In this document: positions 9,231-21,435 of the stretch, one piece after another
Position numbering within the stretch: position 1 is the stretch's first letter
How the letters are laid out: each line of letters begins with the position of its first letter
From: Owenia fusiformis
Taxonomy: Eukaryota; Annelida; Polychaeta; Sabellida; Oweniidae
Assembly: GCA_903813345.2 (NCBI GenBank)
Contig: CAIIXF020000147.1
Coordinates: 1 to 64,000, forward strand
DNA: 64,000 nt
Direction of reading: 5' to 3'
The notes under the pieces: model-generated
Told to the model about the DNA's origin: nothing
Databases searched by the model: none
What the model saw: the letters and a program-made list of their open reading frames with translations, nothing else
Program-made: the position numbers and the translations under genes

Positions 9231-11280
9231 TTTTAATAATTTTTAGTGCAAAGTTGTATTGAACTTTAAGACATGATTTAAACTGTAAAGGGGAAAAGTT
9301 AATTGTAAACCTACTTTTTGATATTTTTTTCGTGATTTTTTCGTATTTTTTTCTGATATTTTAAAGCGCTTCATACTAATATTATACAATTACAAAATAG
9401 AGGGCAACTAAGTGCCATAAATAATTTGTTTCTTACAACACTCAGATAGTGACTTACTCAGCGTTATGGATTATAATCCTGTATTTAACCTTGTATTGTT
9501 TGTGTATAAAACAGTTGTGTCATTCACGTATAGCTATTTATATACTGAATAGTTCTTTGTAATTAAATGTGCCTGGTTTTGGCTATTCAACCTAGATTCT
9601 TTGTTATATTAGGGCAGGCTGAAATGAATAAGTGTGAAAATAAAATGAATTACAGGGTGAGGCAAAAATGTCATCCAAAGAAATGTTATTAACTCATTCA
9701 TCCAGTATGAGTTGAAATCATATTTAGTTAATTTTACCATGTAAGATCTTTTTGCATTTTACCATGTTTCATGGGTCCATTCCTCAAGGTCACAATTCTA
9801 TGGCCATTCTACAAATTTCAGCCTCGTCCCTTCAGGCAGACCTGCACTGGTTGGTTGAGGTTGTAAGTTCATGGTCACAGAAATTGTTCTCCTACTTGTT
9901 GTAGGGGTTGACATTATCTCAGAGATAGCCCGTAGTCATGAGATGAGGCTGGCATTTTGGACCATGTTTCGTTTTATAGCCATAAAATCCCGACTATTGG
10001 GGCAGGGCCAATTAAACTTAGTAAAATGAAAGAACATTAAACAAGGTTTTATTATGCGAAATAACATTTTAACAGATGCGGAATTAGTTTGGGCTACATT
10101 TTTGGCTCACTCGGTATTAGACTGCACTTTGATAGTATTTATGATGTCATATGTTGGGTAAAAGGCGATGATTTAACCTACTTTTGATGGCAAATTCATT
10201 TTAATATGAATGAAATAGTGGCAGGTACTATTTATATTTAATGAGCCATAAAATAGTAGGTTGATCTGACAGTTGTTAGTTGAATTCGCTATTACTACTT
10301 GTAATGGGGTTTCAAAGCCCGTGGTCACCTGTTTCTTCATCCTAGGTCAAATCGACTCAAGAATGGTGTTATATTAGATGCAGCATTTATTGATTTCTGG
10401 AATCACAGCACCCCTAAGCGTAATCATAATTCCGTCGATTGACCTACAGCATAGGCCTAGGGAAAAGTAGTAGGAAAGCAGGCATAAGTTTACTCTTTAC
10501 TTCTTTTACATAGACCTATGGCCTAAAGATAAGTTTGGGATCCCTTATTAAAACCAAAACTTCTATTTCTAATTACAGCCCCTAAAAGCAACAATCCCAA
10601 ACCAAGTGGCAGTCATTGAACCCAAAGGCATTTTTATGTGCCAACCTATAATGAGACCCCCTTTAGTGAATAACAACCAGGTAGTCATCTAAGGTATAAC
10701 AACATGTTCAGTTTGTAATTTTATAGAAGGTCACTGAATCCTCTAATCGTTCATTCAGTTACGGATAAACTATGAGTACTGGGTTTTATGAGAAATAATA
10801 GCAGAGGGGCTTGGCGTGAGGCTATTAGTTCTCATATGACCCATTTCGAATAGTTTATCTAACTTAAACTCCACACTGATTCTTATGAAGGGTAATTGAC
10901 CCATGATCCAAGTTTAGAAAAATTCTTTTGTATTAACTATGTGGTAAATGTCTGAATGTGTAGAGAAGTGGGTTGGTTTGATTGGTTCAGCTTCAATGCA
11001 CTGCATGGATCAGGCAAGGCACATTGAAAATTGTATTTATTTTGTGTTTACAATTCAACTATTGAGTGATTGAAAATGGTTTAATAAGAACAGCTTCGGT
11101 GCACTGCATGTGACAGTCAAGGTGTAAATATTGAGCCAAAGACTGTCAATCATATTTTGTGCCACACTGGTTTTAGATAGCTGCAGTGTCCATTCTTCAA
11201 AAACAATACAACAAGAATGCACTCCTCTTTCTTACTACTGTACATTCATATTCTTTAAGGTGAAAACGGTCTTAAATTGA

Positions 11281-11500
11281 CCAATTTTTCAAAAATTCAA
11301 ATCTGACTTTAAATTTTACAATTGACCTTCAATGACCTTCTCAAAGTAAAGAGGGTCTAAAAGGTTTTTTTCAACTTGCTTCGAATTGACCGAATTTTCA
11401 AAATCACCTACAAGTTCTCAGAAGTCAAATCTGACTTTTGAATTGACATTTGACCTCTCAAGTTCAAAAAGTTCAAAAAGGCATTTTTCAACTTGCTTCA
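11281..11500 (+). repeat. Diverged ~110-bp direct duplication
   Basis: Two related segments, about 11281-11391 and 11392-11500, each contain AAATCTGACTTT, an AATTGAC(C/A)TT stretch and end in TTTTCAACTTGCTTC. They lie in the transposon core and probably represent an old tandem duplication. Confidence 0.6.
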
Positions 11501-12196
11501 TATAATCATTTTCTTTTCAAGATTTGACTTGAACTACACGGTGGTGACATTTTGTAATGGCAATGCCTTAATCTACATGTTGTTATTTCATGATTTCTTT
11601 ACGAAGTATTGGCTTCGTACCTCATACCCATGTACGTGGGTGGTGATGCAGTTTTTGAAGGGTTCAATTTTTAAAGTTTTAAAAGATTATTCAATTTTAA
11701 TGCTATCTGAGGTATAAATACATTCATAGTATCCATAGATGTGAACTTCGTCTAGTGAAAGATAGATAGATACAGAGTCATAAAATAAAGCCAGAATTGT
11801 TAATTTTTTGTTTTTCATTGATTGTCAAAATAGCGCCATTCAAAGGATTTTTCAATAGAGAAAAATCCATTCTAAATAAGTTTTAAATATGTCAGGGTAT
11901 CATTTTATTTAATCACAGCATGATTAAAGATAATTGTAGTCTCAGGAATCGTAAATTCACGTTTTAGTGTAGATTGGTTCTATAGTGAACGAGCATTTCA
12001 ATTAGGCAATTTTTATCGAAATAGCAAAGGTAAACAATTTTGCAATTCTGGCCTTATTTATGACTAGAAAAATGTTGGATCTATAAGACATTCACGTAGG
12101 TCTACAAGTGCATTAATGCACCTACAATTCATATGATCAGAATAATCTGAAACGTTAGAATTGAACTCTTCAAAGAATGTATCATGCCCCAAGTAC

Positions 12197-12371
12197 GCCG
12201 GTGTGAAAGAAATGATGGTCCCCCAGGGATTATGGTCCCCTTTCTTAACGGCCCTTACTGGCCCTGATTGCGTATAAAATAATGAGGGAAAGAGTTGTAT
12301 TTAGGTCACCATATAAATCAATGGAGAGTAGGACTATAAGTTGATAGGACCTCCTACCCTTTTACACCGGC
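12197..12371. mobile_element. Possible small MITE-like insertion
   Basis: About 175 bp bounded by imperfect inverted ends, GCCGGTGTGAAAG at 12197-12209 and CTTTTACACCGGC at 12359-12371 (one mismatch). The bounded sequence is slightly richer in GC than its surroundings. No clean target-site duplication is visible: ACCCA-type similarity continues outside both ends but is imperfect. It could equally be part of a larger hairpin. Confidence 0.35.
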
Positions 12372-13444
12372 ACGTGGGTACAAGGTATAAGGTTTTTCAT
12401 ACAAAGCCCGAAGTATTGACTGAGAATATAGAGTGATCGAGTACGTGACAATATCATAATTACACAAGGCCATAATTACACAAGGCCATATACAAATTGT
12501 CAAAGGGTAAAACCCAACGCATTAAACTGTTTATTCCATAGAAATTCCAATCAGCAAAAACAATCCAATAAAATTTGAAATGAACAAAAAATGCAACAAA
12601 TGTTTGGCCAAACCATTGGAGAAAATTATTATTTGCATGTACTCCGTATACAGTGGTACCTGTATCAATGCCTACTACATATAACACTATTCGAAAGATC
12701 ATTTACAGCAAACTCCTTTTCATAAGGCACTTTCGAAACCCCCAATATGGTTGATGATAAAGAAAGATACACATGGGAAGAGTTAATTCAAATAAGATGG
12801 TATTGAATCATGTTTGTTGAAACATCGCAAATGTGTAATATTTCAAATATTCATTTACACTATACAATTCAAATATATAAACAAGTATTTCCTTTTATGT
12901 GTTTTACTAGGTGTTAAACATATTTATGTTTTACTGTACATACATGTACTTTACACGACCCAGTCATGTTGACATATCCTTGCTCATTTCTATAATACGC
13001 AATTATGCAACAATGAATACACAGAGTATCTAGCACTCACCCATGTAGAATATATCATGCCATCTATGGAACATATATAACTCTATCTATAAACATGATT
13101 GCATAAAATAGGGTACATCTAAATGTCGCTCTAAGTGACATCTTTTCATACACTTCACACTAAGGTCATGGCCTATGAGGTAAAAATGACAAATGGATTA
13201 TCAGATAATGCTTATCTCATTTAGATCATTTTTTTTCTTTTTGGAAATCAATCATGTGACATAGTTCAATTTTTTCATGCATTAATCTCATTAAAAAATT
13301 GCTACTTTTAGGTAAAAAATTCGGCCTAAAAAAGTTATTGTTTTTGGATTATCCTAATCCCAAAGTAATCAAGTTTTCCTTTTTAGAGGTAGATCATTCC
13401 TTACAATAAATTGTAATTTTGCCATAAAAGCTGAAATAAAATGC

Positions 13445-13843
13445 TGCATTTTTGGTGAAAATTGCGTCCGAATTAGGGAAAATTGGTGAAGATGGTTGGA
13501 TTAGGAACAGCTTAAGAGATAATCCATTCAACTTGATTATTATCCTACTGTCATTTATTGAAGACAAGACATGGATCTAACAGAACCATTTGTTTTTGTG
13601 GTTAAAGTATTCTTAGAATTAAAGATATAGCCCTTTGAAAATGGCTTGCCATATCTTACCTGCTCCTTTCTAGAAATAGTCTAGAGAAAAAATGAAAAAA
13701 AATGAAAAAAATTATTTGAAAAGAGGTCTATTTTCCTTTATCTGACCACAATTTTTGTTTCAGACAATTTTTCTTATTTTCAAAGCTCCTATCATTTGAA
13801 GCAATATATTGGGCACATTTTCTGAAAAAATCAAAATATTATG
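13445..13843 (-). repeat. Right TIR, inner part
   Basis: Inverted copy of about 8929-9230. Landmarks include GGGAAAATTGGTGAAGATGG near 13476, ATGGATCTAACAGAACCATT at 13571, CCTTTGAAAATGGCTTGCC at 13632, CAAAGCTCCTATCAT at 13781 and CACATTTTCTGA at 13814. A roughly 90-bp block (about 13675-13770, with repeated AAATGAAAAAAA) has no left counterpart. Confidence 0.85.
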
Positions 13844-14219
13844 TTCAGTGACCTTACCGATACCCTTACTTTTAACTTTTTTTCAGTCACATTTTCAGAG
13901 GGCTGAAAAACCATTTCAGCATGGTTAGGGTCATTTTGACATGACCATTGTGATCCTGGTCATGTAAATGATAAATGGGAGTAGTAAAAATGACTGAAGA
14001 TCAAAGCAGAACTCTGCTATCTTAGTTCAAAAAATCTAAAATCACATGGTTTTTTCATTTCCTGTTTGGTGTAAATTTCGAATAACTTCTCCAAGACCTT
14101 AAGCTAATCTTTATATCTATATCTATAAGACTATCTTTTGTAGAATCTGTATGTTACTGGGGAACACATGTGCCAGAGGCAAGACTACCTCGCGAGCAGA
14201 GCAAGGCACGATGATTGAT
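13844..14219. other. Right-arm-specific spacer inside the transposon
   Basis: About 375 bp between the inner and outer parts of the right TIR. On the left the two parts abut directly, so this is either an insertion on the right or a loss on the left. No gene or known repeat is recognised. It ends with a GC-richer stretch (ACCTCGCGAGCAGAGCAAGG near 14187) just before the tandem array. Confidence 0.7.
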
Positions 14220-15449
14220 TCTTAGTTTTATAACAGGGTCTTAGTTTTATAACAGGGTCTTAGTTTTACAACGTGGGGGGTCTTAGTTTTATAACAGGGT
14301 CTTAGTTTTATAACGTGGGGGGTCTTAGTTTTATAACAGGGTCTTAGTTTTATTACGTGGGGGGTCTTAGTTTTATAACAGGGTCTTAGTTTTATAACGT
14401 GGGGGGTCTTAGTTTTATAACAGGGTCTTAGTTTTATTACGTGGAGGGTCTTGGTTTTATAACAGGGTCTTAGTTTTATTACGTGGGGGGTCTTAGTTTT
14501 ATAACAGGGTCTTAGTTTTATTACGTGGGGGGTCTTAGTTTTATAACAGGGTCTTAGTTTTAAAACGTGGGGGGGTCTTAGTTTTATAACAGGGTCTTAG
14601 TTTTATTACGTGGAGGGTCTTAGTTTTATTACGTGGAGGGTCTTAGTTTTATAACAGGGTCTTAGTTTTATAACGTGGGGGGTCTTAGTTTTATAACAGG
14701 GTCTTAGTTTTATTACGTGGGGGTCTTAGTTTTATAACAGGGTCTTAGTTTTATAACGTGGGGGGTCTTAGTTTTATAACAGGGTCTTAGTTTTATTACG
14801 TGGGGGGTCTTAGTTTTATAACGTGAGGGGTCTTAGTTTTATAACAGGGTCTTAGTTTTATTACGTGGGGGGTCTTAGTTTTATAACAGGGTCTCAGTTT
14901 TATTACGTGGGGGGTCTTAGTTTTATTACGTGGGGGATCTTAGTTTTATAACAGGGTCTTAGTTTTAAAACGTGGGGGGGGGGGTCTTAGTTTTATAACA
15001 GGGTCTTAGTTTTATTACGTGGAGGGTCTTAGTTTTATTACGTGGAGGGTCTTAGTTTTATAACAGGGTCTTAGTTTTATAACGTGGGGGGTCTTAGTTT
15101 TATAACAGGGTCTTAGTTTTATTACGTGGGGGGTCTTAGTTTTATAACAGGGTCTTAGTTTTATAACGTGGGGGGTCTTAGTTTTATAACAGGGTCTTAG
15201 TTTAATTACGTGGGGGGTCTTAGTTTTATAACGTGAGGGGTCTTAGTTTTATAACAGGGTCTTAGTTTTATTACGTGGGGGGTCTTAGTTTTATAACAGG
15301 GTCTCAGTTTTATTACGTGGGGGGTCTTAGTTTTATAACAGGGTCTTAATTTTATTACGTGGGGGGTCTTAGTTTTATAACAGGGTCTTAGTTTTATTAC
15401 GTGGGGGTCTTAGTTTTGTAGGTCTTAGGTCTTAGTTTTGTAGACACCC
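14220..15449 (-). repeat. Right TIR, outer part: tandem GGTCTTAGTTTT array
   Basis: Roughly 60 copies of the reverse complement of the left array unit (GGTCTTAGTTTTATAACAGG alternating with GGTCTTAGTTTTATTACGTGG, with G runs of 3 to about 11). It closes with the degenerate TAGGTCTTAGGTCTTAG segment and the terminal GTAGACACCC at 15440-15449, an exact mirror of the left end. Confidence 0.95.
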
Positions 15450-15459
15450 TCCGGATTCC
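15450..15459. repeat. Target-site duplication, right copy (10 bp)
   Basis: TCCGGATTCC immediately follows the last base of the right TIR and repeats 7495-7504. After it the host unit continues as TGAGGAAATTC, exactly as in the empty paralogue at 1588. Confidence 0.93.
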
Positions 15460-17807
15460 TGAGGAAATTCTACCCCTAATTCATAACTCATACTTTAAAA
15501 TTGGAGAACTTTTTATTTTGACCTACATTTCGGACACCATATCTCAAAAGTGGGTCAAAAAACTTATTGACGACAAAATGTTAACATTATTAGCACAATC
15601 TTTGCTACAAGTATACAAAATTTCGGAGAATATCATTGAAGTGTAGTGTCAGAATCGCAAAATAAAAAAAAACTATGAATTTGACCTAGATTTTGAACTA
15701 AGTATTTTGGTGTCCAAACTTTTAAGGAAAGCAGCTTTTGAGGTCCCCTTCTTCTATGGGCTTTCATTATGTTTAGCTGTACTCATTCTATATCTCGTAT
15801 TTTTACACTTCAAAACATTATTCGGTCCCATTGATTTAACATGGGGCACCAAATTTAGCGATTTTTGAGATCTCAAAACGCCATAACTTCAGAACAAGTA
15901 GTCGGATCGAAATTTGGTTTGCAGATCTAGATTTCTGAGAAAATTCTACCCTTAATTCATAACTCATACGTTAAATTTGGAAATTTTTTTACTTTGGCCT
16001 ACTTTTCGGACACCATATCTCAAAAGTGGGTCAAAATAATCTCTGACGGCAAAACGCTAACACTATTAGCATACTCTTTGCTACCTGTATACAAAATTTT
16101 AAAGCAAATCATTTAAATATAGTGTCAGAATCGCAAAAATAAGGGAAAACTATAAATTTGACCTAGATTTTGACCTAGGCATTTTGGTGTCCAAATTTTG
16201 GAGCTAAGTAGCCTTCGAGGTCCCCTTCTTTAATAGGCTTTCATTATATTAAGCTGTACTCAGTCTATATCTCGTATTTTACACTTCAAAAAAATCTTTT
16301 TTCCCATTGACATAACATGGGGCAGCAAATTTAGCGATTTTTGAGCTTTCAAAACACCATAACTTCCGAACAGGAGGTCGAATCAAAATTTGATTTGCAG
16401 ATTCGGATTCCTGATAAAATTCTACCCCTTATTCATAACTCATACGTTACATTTGAAGATTTTTTTATTTTGACCTACTTTTGGGACACCATATCTCAAA
16501 AGTGGGTCAAAATACTTTTTGACGGCAAAAGGCTTACACTATTAGCACACTCTTGGCTACATGTATACACAATTTCGAAGAATATAATTAAAGTGTAGTG
16601 TCAGAATTGCAAAAATAAGGAAAAGCTTTGAATTTGACCTAGATTTTGACCTAGGCATTTTGTTGTCCAAATTTTCAAGATTAGAAGGTTTTGAGGTCCC
16701 CTTCTTTTATGGGCTTCCATTATGTTTAGCTGTACTTAGTCTATATCTCGTATTTTACACTTCAAAAAAATATTTTTTCCCATTGACATAACATGGGGCA
16801 CCAAATTTAGCGATTTTTGAGCTTTCAAAACGCCATAACTTCCGAACCGGAAGTCGGATTAAAATTTGGTTTGCAGATTCGGATTCCTGAGAAAACTCTA
16901 TACTTAATTCATAACTCAAACGTCAAATTTTGAGAATTTTTTATTTTGACCTACTTTTCGGACACCATATCTCAAAAATGGGGCAAAATACTTTCTGACG
17001 GCAAAAGGCTAACACTATTAGCAGACTCTTAACTACATGTATACAAAATTTCGAAGAATATAATTAATCTGTTGTGTCAGAATCGCAAAAATAAGGAAAA
17101 ACTTTGAATTTGACCTAGATTTTGACCTAGGCATTTTGGTGTCCAAATTTTGAAGCTAGATGGCTTATGAGGTCCCCTTCTTTTAAAAGCTTTCATTATA
17201 TTTAGCTGAACTCAGTCTATATTTCATATTTTTCACTTCAAAAAAATCTTTTTTCCCATTGACTTAACATGGGCACCAAATTAGCGATTTTTGAGCTTTC
17301 AAAACGCCATAACTTCCGAACGGGAAGTCGGATCAAAATTTGGTTTGCAGATTCGGATTCCTGAGAAAATTCTACCCTTATTTCATAGCTCATACGTTAA
17401 ATTTGGAGAACTTTTTGGTTTTGACCTACTTTCAGGACGCCATATCTCAAAATCGCTAAGAGTAATCAAAAAACGGATGGCACACTCTCGATTTGTTTTT
17501 TTCTAAGCTACATGTAGAAACTAAGATGAAGTAGTTACGACAAACAACAACGAAGATAATTGACAGAATGTTGATTTGACCTTGATTTGACCTAGTTCTT
17601 GACCCTTGACCTAGATAAAAATTTGACCTAATTTCCCATCATCCCAGGTACTGCCCCTAGTTGATCATGTTAGCAGCTTAAAGTAAATTCTTTTAGTTGG
17701 TGAGAAATCTGGGAAGGAGGAAGATTCTGAAAGAATAATAACTAGATTTGTGAAATTGAACAAGTTCAATTTAAGACTCCAGATTTATTTTACCTAGATA
17801 GATCAGT
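15450..17807 (+). repeat. Composite repeat unit C5, 3' fragment (four M monomers, T module)
   Basis: Resumes the interrupted unit. M landmarks fall near 15643, 16120, 16592 and 17070, matching C1 monomer for monomer, including the private TTTCAAGATTAGAAGG variant. The Ta module starts near 17441 with TGACCCTTGACCT at 17600-17612, the same one-base DR1 variant as C1. H1 is at 17753-17772. The frames at 16341-16598 and 17291-17506 start at TTG and recur only because the repeats are alike. Confidence 0.88.
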
Positions 17808-18042
17808 AAAGAGCTGAGTAAGTAACTGAGTAATTAGCTGAGTAAGTACCTTAGTAGTAGTTGAGTAAGTAGCTGAGTAAGTAACTGGGTAAAAAGCTGA
17901 GTAGGTAGCTGAGTAAGTAGCTGAGTAAGTACATGAGTTAGTAGCTGAGTGAGTAGCTAAGTAAGTAATAACTAATTAAGCAATTGAGTAAGTAGTCAAA
18001 TAAGTAGCTGAGTAGGTAGGGAGGTAAAGTAGGGTATGTAGG
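17808..18042 (+). repeat. S1 minisatellite, GCTGAGTAAGTA unit
   Basis: Degenerate 12-bp array, same order of variants as the arrays at 1230 and 7148 but with its own substitutions. Leads into leader A of C6. Confidence 0.9.
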
Positions 18043-19672
18043 AATTTTTGAAAGTTTATTTGATCAATCTGCATCGTGAATACTGGCAAGTGCGAATTTC
18101 AAACTTCAAAATGGCTTAACTGGGGGTAGGATTGCAATTTTAATTTCAGATCCGGATTCCTTAGGAAATTATGCCCCTAATTCATAACTCATACGTTAAA
18201 TTTGGAGAACTTTTTATTTTGACCTACATTTCGATCACCAGATCTCAAAAGTGGGCCTAAAAACTTCTTGACGGCAAAAAGTTAACATTATAAGCACACT
18301 CTTTGCTACATGTATACAAAATTTCGAAGAATATCATTGAAGTGTAGTGTCCGAATTGCAAAAATAAGAAAAAACTAAGAATTTGACCTAGATTTTGAAC
18401 TAGGTATTTTGGTGTCCAAATTTTGAAGGAAAGTAGCTTTTGAGGTCCCCTTCTTTTATGGGCTTTCATTATGTTTAGCTGTACTCATTCTATATCTTGT
18501 ATTTTTACACTTCAAAAAATTATTCGGTCCCATTGATTTAACATGGGGCACCAAATTTAGCGATTTTTGAGCTTTCAAAACATCATAACTTCTGAACAAG
18601 ATGTCGAATCGAAATTTGGTTTGCAGATTCGGATTCCTGATAAAATTCTACCCCTAATTCATAACTCATACGATAAATTTAGAATTTTTTTATTTTGACC
18701 TACTTTTTGGACACGCCATAACTTCCGAACCGGAAGTCGGATCGAAATATGGTTTGCAGATTCGGATTCCTGACAAAATTCTACCCCTGATTCATAACTC
18801 ATAAGTTAAATTTGAAGATTTTTTTATTTTGACCTACTTTTGGGACACCATATCTCAAAAGTGGGTCAAAATACTTCCTGACGGCAAAAGGCTAACACTA
18901 TTAGCACACTCTTGGCTACATGTATACACGGTTTCGAAGAATATAATTAAAGTGTAGTGTCAGAATCGCAAAAATAAGGAAAAACTTGACCTTGAATTTG
19001 ACCTAGATTTTGACCTTGGCATTTTTGTGTCCAAATTTTTAAGCTAGATGGCTTTTGAGGTCCCCTTCTTTTAAAAGCTTCCATTATATTTAGCTGAACT
19101 CAGTCTATATTTCGTATTTTTCACTTCAAAAAAATCTTTTTTCCCATTGACTTAACATGGGCACCAAATTTAGCGATTTTTGAGCTTTTAAAACGATATA
19201 ACTTCCGAACCGGAAGTTGGATCGAAATTTGATTTTCAGATTCGGAATCCTGAGAAAATTTCCTACAAGACTAGTAGCGTGGACATTGAATTGGGAGAAC
19301 TTTTTTTTGGACCTCGTTTTCGGACACTGATATCTCGAAATCGGTTTGAGATATCAAAAAACTAAATCGACCTGTTTTCCCCTACTTTTTTATGAGGAAC
19401 ACAATGAAAAAAACCCGGATTGAAAATATTGAAGGACGACCGAGAAAATTGAAAAAAGTGACAAAGTACTGGATTTGACCTAGTTCTTGACCTTTGACCT
19501 AGATAAAAATTTGACCTAATTTCCCAGAAAGCCAGATACATTCCCTAGTTGATCATGTAAGCAGCTTAAAGTAAGCTCTTCTAGTTGGTGAGAAATCTGG
19601 GAAGGAGGAAGAAGAATAATAACTAGATTTGTAAATTGAACAAAGTTCAATTTAAGACTCCAGATTGATTTA
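18043..19672 (+). repeat. Composite repeat unit C6
   Basis: Leader A with a short deletion (ATGGCTTAACTGGGGGTAGG near 18109), then M landmarks near 18350 and 18955. Around 18710 a GGACACGCCATAACTT junction joins the late part of one M monomer to the start of the next box, skipping roughly 300 bp. The Tb module starts near 19329, with a perfect DR1 at 19488-19500 and H1 at 19633-19653. Confidence 0.85.
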
Positions 19673-19894
19673 CTTGAGTAAAGAGCTGAGTAAGTAACTG
19701 AGTAGGAAGCTGAGTAAGTAGATGATTAAGTAATTGAGTAAGTAGCTGAGTAGGTAGCTGAGTAAGCAGCTGAGTAAGCAGCTGAGCAGGTAGCTGAGTA
19801 AGTAGCTGAGTAGGTAGCTGAGTAAGTAGCTGAGTAGGTAGCTGAGTAGGTAGCTAAGTAGGTAGCCGAGTAGGTAAGTAGGTAGGTAAGTAGG
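19673..19894 (+). repeat. S1 minisatellite, GCTGAGTAAGTA unit
   Basis: 12-bp array with many GAGTAGGTAGCT variants, ending in GTAGGTAGGTAAGTAGG like the array before C3. Both are followed by leader A'. Confidence 0.9.
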
Positions 19895-21435
19895 AATTTT
19901 TGACCGGAAGTCGGATTGAAATTTGGTTTGCAGATTTGGATTCCTGAGAAAATTCTACCCTTAATTCATAACTCATTTTATTTTGACCTACTTTACGGAC
20001 ACCATATCTCAAAAGTGGGTCAAAATACTCTCTGACGGCAAAAGGCTAACACTATTAGCACACTCTTTGCTACCTGTATACAAAATTTTGAAGCAAATCC
20101 TAAAAGTGTAGTGCCAGAATCGCAAAAATAAGGAAAAACTATGAATTTGACCTAGATTTTGACCTAGGCATTTTGGTGTCCAAATATTGAAACTAAGTAG
20201 CTTTTGAGGTCCCCTTCTTTTATAGGAATTCATTATCTTAAGCTGTACTCAATCTATTTTACACTTCAAAAAAATCGTTTTCCTTGACTTTCTATCAGGA
20301 TAACATCAGATCGATTTTTCTCGAAATTTCAAAACGCCATAACTTTCAAACCGGAAGTCGGATCGAAATTTGATTTAAAGATTCGGATTCCTGACAAAAT
20401 TCTACCCCTTATGCATAACTCATACGTTAAATTTGGCGAATTTTTATTTTGACCTACTTTTTGGACACGCCATAACTTTGGAACCGGAAGTCGGATCGAA
20501 ATTTGGTTTGCAGATTCGGATTCCTGATAAAATTCTACCTCTAATTCATAACTCATACGTTAAATTTGAAGAATTTTTTATTTTGACCTACTTTTGGGAC
20601 ACCATATCTCAAAAGTGGGTCAAAATACTTCCTGACGGCAAAAGGCTAATACTATTAGCACACTCTTGGCTACATGTATACACAATTTCGAAGAATATAA
20701 TTAAAGTGTAGTGTCAGAATCGCAAAAATAAGGAAAAACTTTGAATTTGACCTAGATTTTGACCTAGGCATTTTTGTGTCCAAATTTTTAAGCTAGATGG
20801 CTTTTGAGGTCCCCTTCTTTTAAAAGCTTCCATTATATTTAGCTGAACTCAGTCTAAATTTCGTATTTTTCACTTCAAAAAAATCTTTTTTCCCATTGAC
20901 TTAACATGGGCACCAAATTTAGCGATTTTTGAGCTTTCAAAACGATATAACTTCCGAACCGGAAGTCGGATCGAAATTTGGTTTTCAGATTCGGAATCCT
21001 GAAAAAATTTCCTACAAGACCAGTAGCGTGGACATTGAATTGGGAGAACTTTTTTTTGGACCTCGTTTTCGGACACTGATATCTCGAAATCGGTTTGAGA
21101 TATCAAAAAACTAAATCGACCTGTTTTCCCCTACTTTTTTATGAGGAACACAATGAAAAAAACCCGGATTATAAATATTGAAGGACGACCGAGAAAATTG
21201 AAAAAAGTGACAAAGTACTGGATTTGACCTAGTTCTTGACCTTTGACCTAGATAAAAATTTGACCTAATTTCCCATCATCCCAGATACATTCCCTAGTTG
21301 ATCATGTAAGTAGCTTAAAGTAAGTTCTTCTAGTTGGTGAGAAATCTTGTAAGGAGGAAGAGGAAGAAAGAAAAATAATAATAACTAGATTTTGGAAATT
21401 GAACGAGTTCAATTTCAGACTCCAGATCTAGACTT
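19895..21435 (+). repeat. Composite repeat unit C7
   Basis: Leader A', M landmarks near 20107 and 20708, an internal switch to type-C leader sequence near 20285, and the GGACACGCCATAACTT short-monomer junction near 20463. The Tb module starts near 21079, with a perfect DR1 at 21237-21249 and an H1 variant at 21396-21415 (loop GA). The overlapping frames at 20433, 20870 and 20929 lie on both strands and are repeat by-products. Confidence 0.85.

Larger units (their letters stand above)
9231..13444. other. Unique core of the foldback transposon, no gene recognised
   Basis: About 4.2 kb of single-copy, AT-rich DNA with no similarity to the surrounding composite repeats. The two frames at 11493-11717 (+) and 12460-12702 (-) are 74 and 80 codons. 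They have no domain, motif or signal that I recognise and are most likely chance. There is a 16-bp direct duplication (CATAATTACACAAGGC) at 12455-12486. A pair of related stretches near 10988 and 11091 share CAGCTTC(A/G)(A/G)TGCACTGCATG. A CAGGGTGAGGCAAAAATGTC stretch at 9653 recalls mariner-type ends, but no matching inverted end was found. The core may hold a decayed transposase gene or captured host DNA. Confidence 0.6.
7505..15449. mobile_element. Foldback-type DNA transposon with tandem-repeat TIRs, probably non-autonomous
   Basis: The 7,945-bp element is bounded by perfect inverted termini, GGGTGTCTACAAAACTAAGA on the left and its complement on the right, and is flanked by an exact 10-bp direct duplication of host sequence. 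Both TIRs are long: the outer 1.2-1.4 kb is an array of about 20-bp repeats, and an inner non-repetitive part of some 0.3-0.4 kb is also inverted. The core (about 9231-13444) has no open frame above 80 codons, so no intact transposase is visible. An intron-rich or decayed gene cannot be excluded. Long TIRs built from tandem repeats are typical of foldback elements (FB, Galileo, some Mutator-like elements). A 10-bp duplication fits the 8-11 bp range of the Mutator superfamily better than hAT (8 bp) or P/Galileo (7-8 bp). The superfamily assignment is inference. Confidence 0.9.

Noticed and set aside
9650-9675. Mariner-type terminal repeat (CAGGGTGAGGCAAAAATG)
   Set aside because: No complementary end or TA duplication was found in the transposon core, so a single short resemblance is not enough.
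11493-12702. Transposase fragments in the two small frames of the transposon core
   Set aside because: 74 and 80 codons with no catalytic or zinc-finger motif that I can recognise; not supportable without a profile search.
14220-15449. G-quadruplex field from repeated G runs
   Set aside because: G runs of three or more are separated by about 14-20 bases, too far apart for a canonical quadruplex, although single long G runs could pair between strands.
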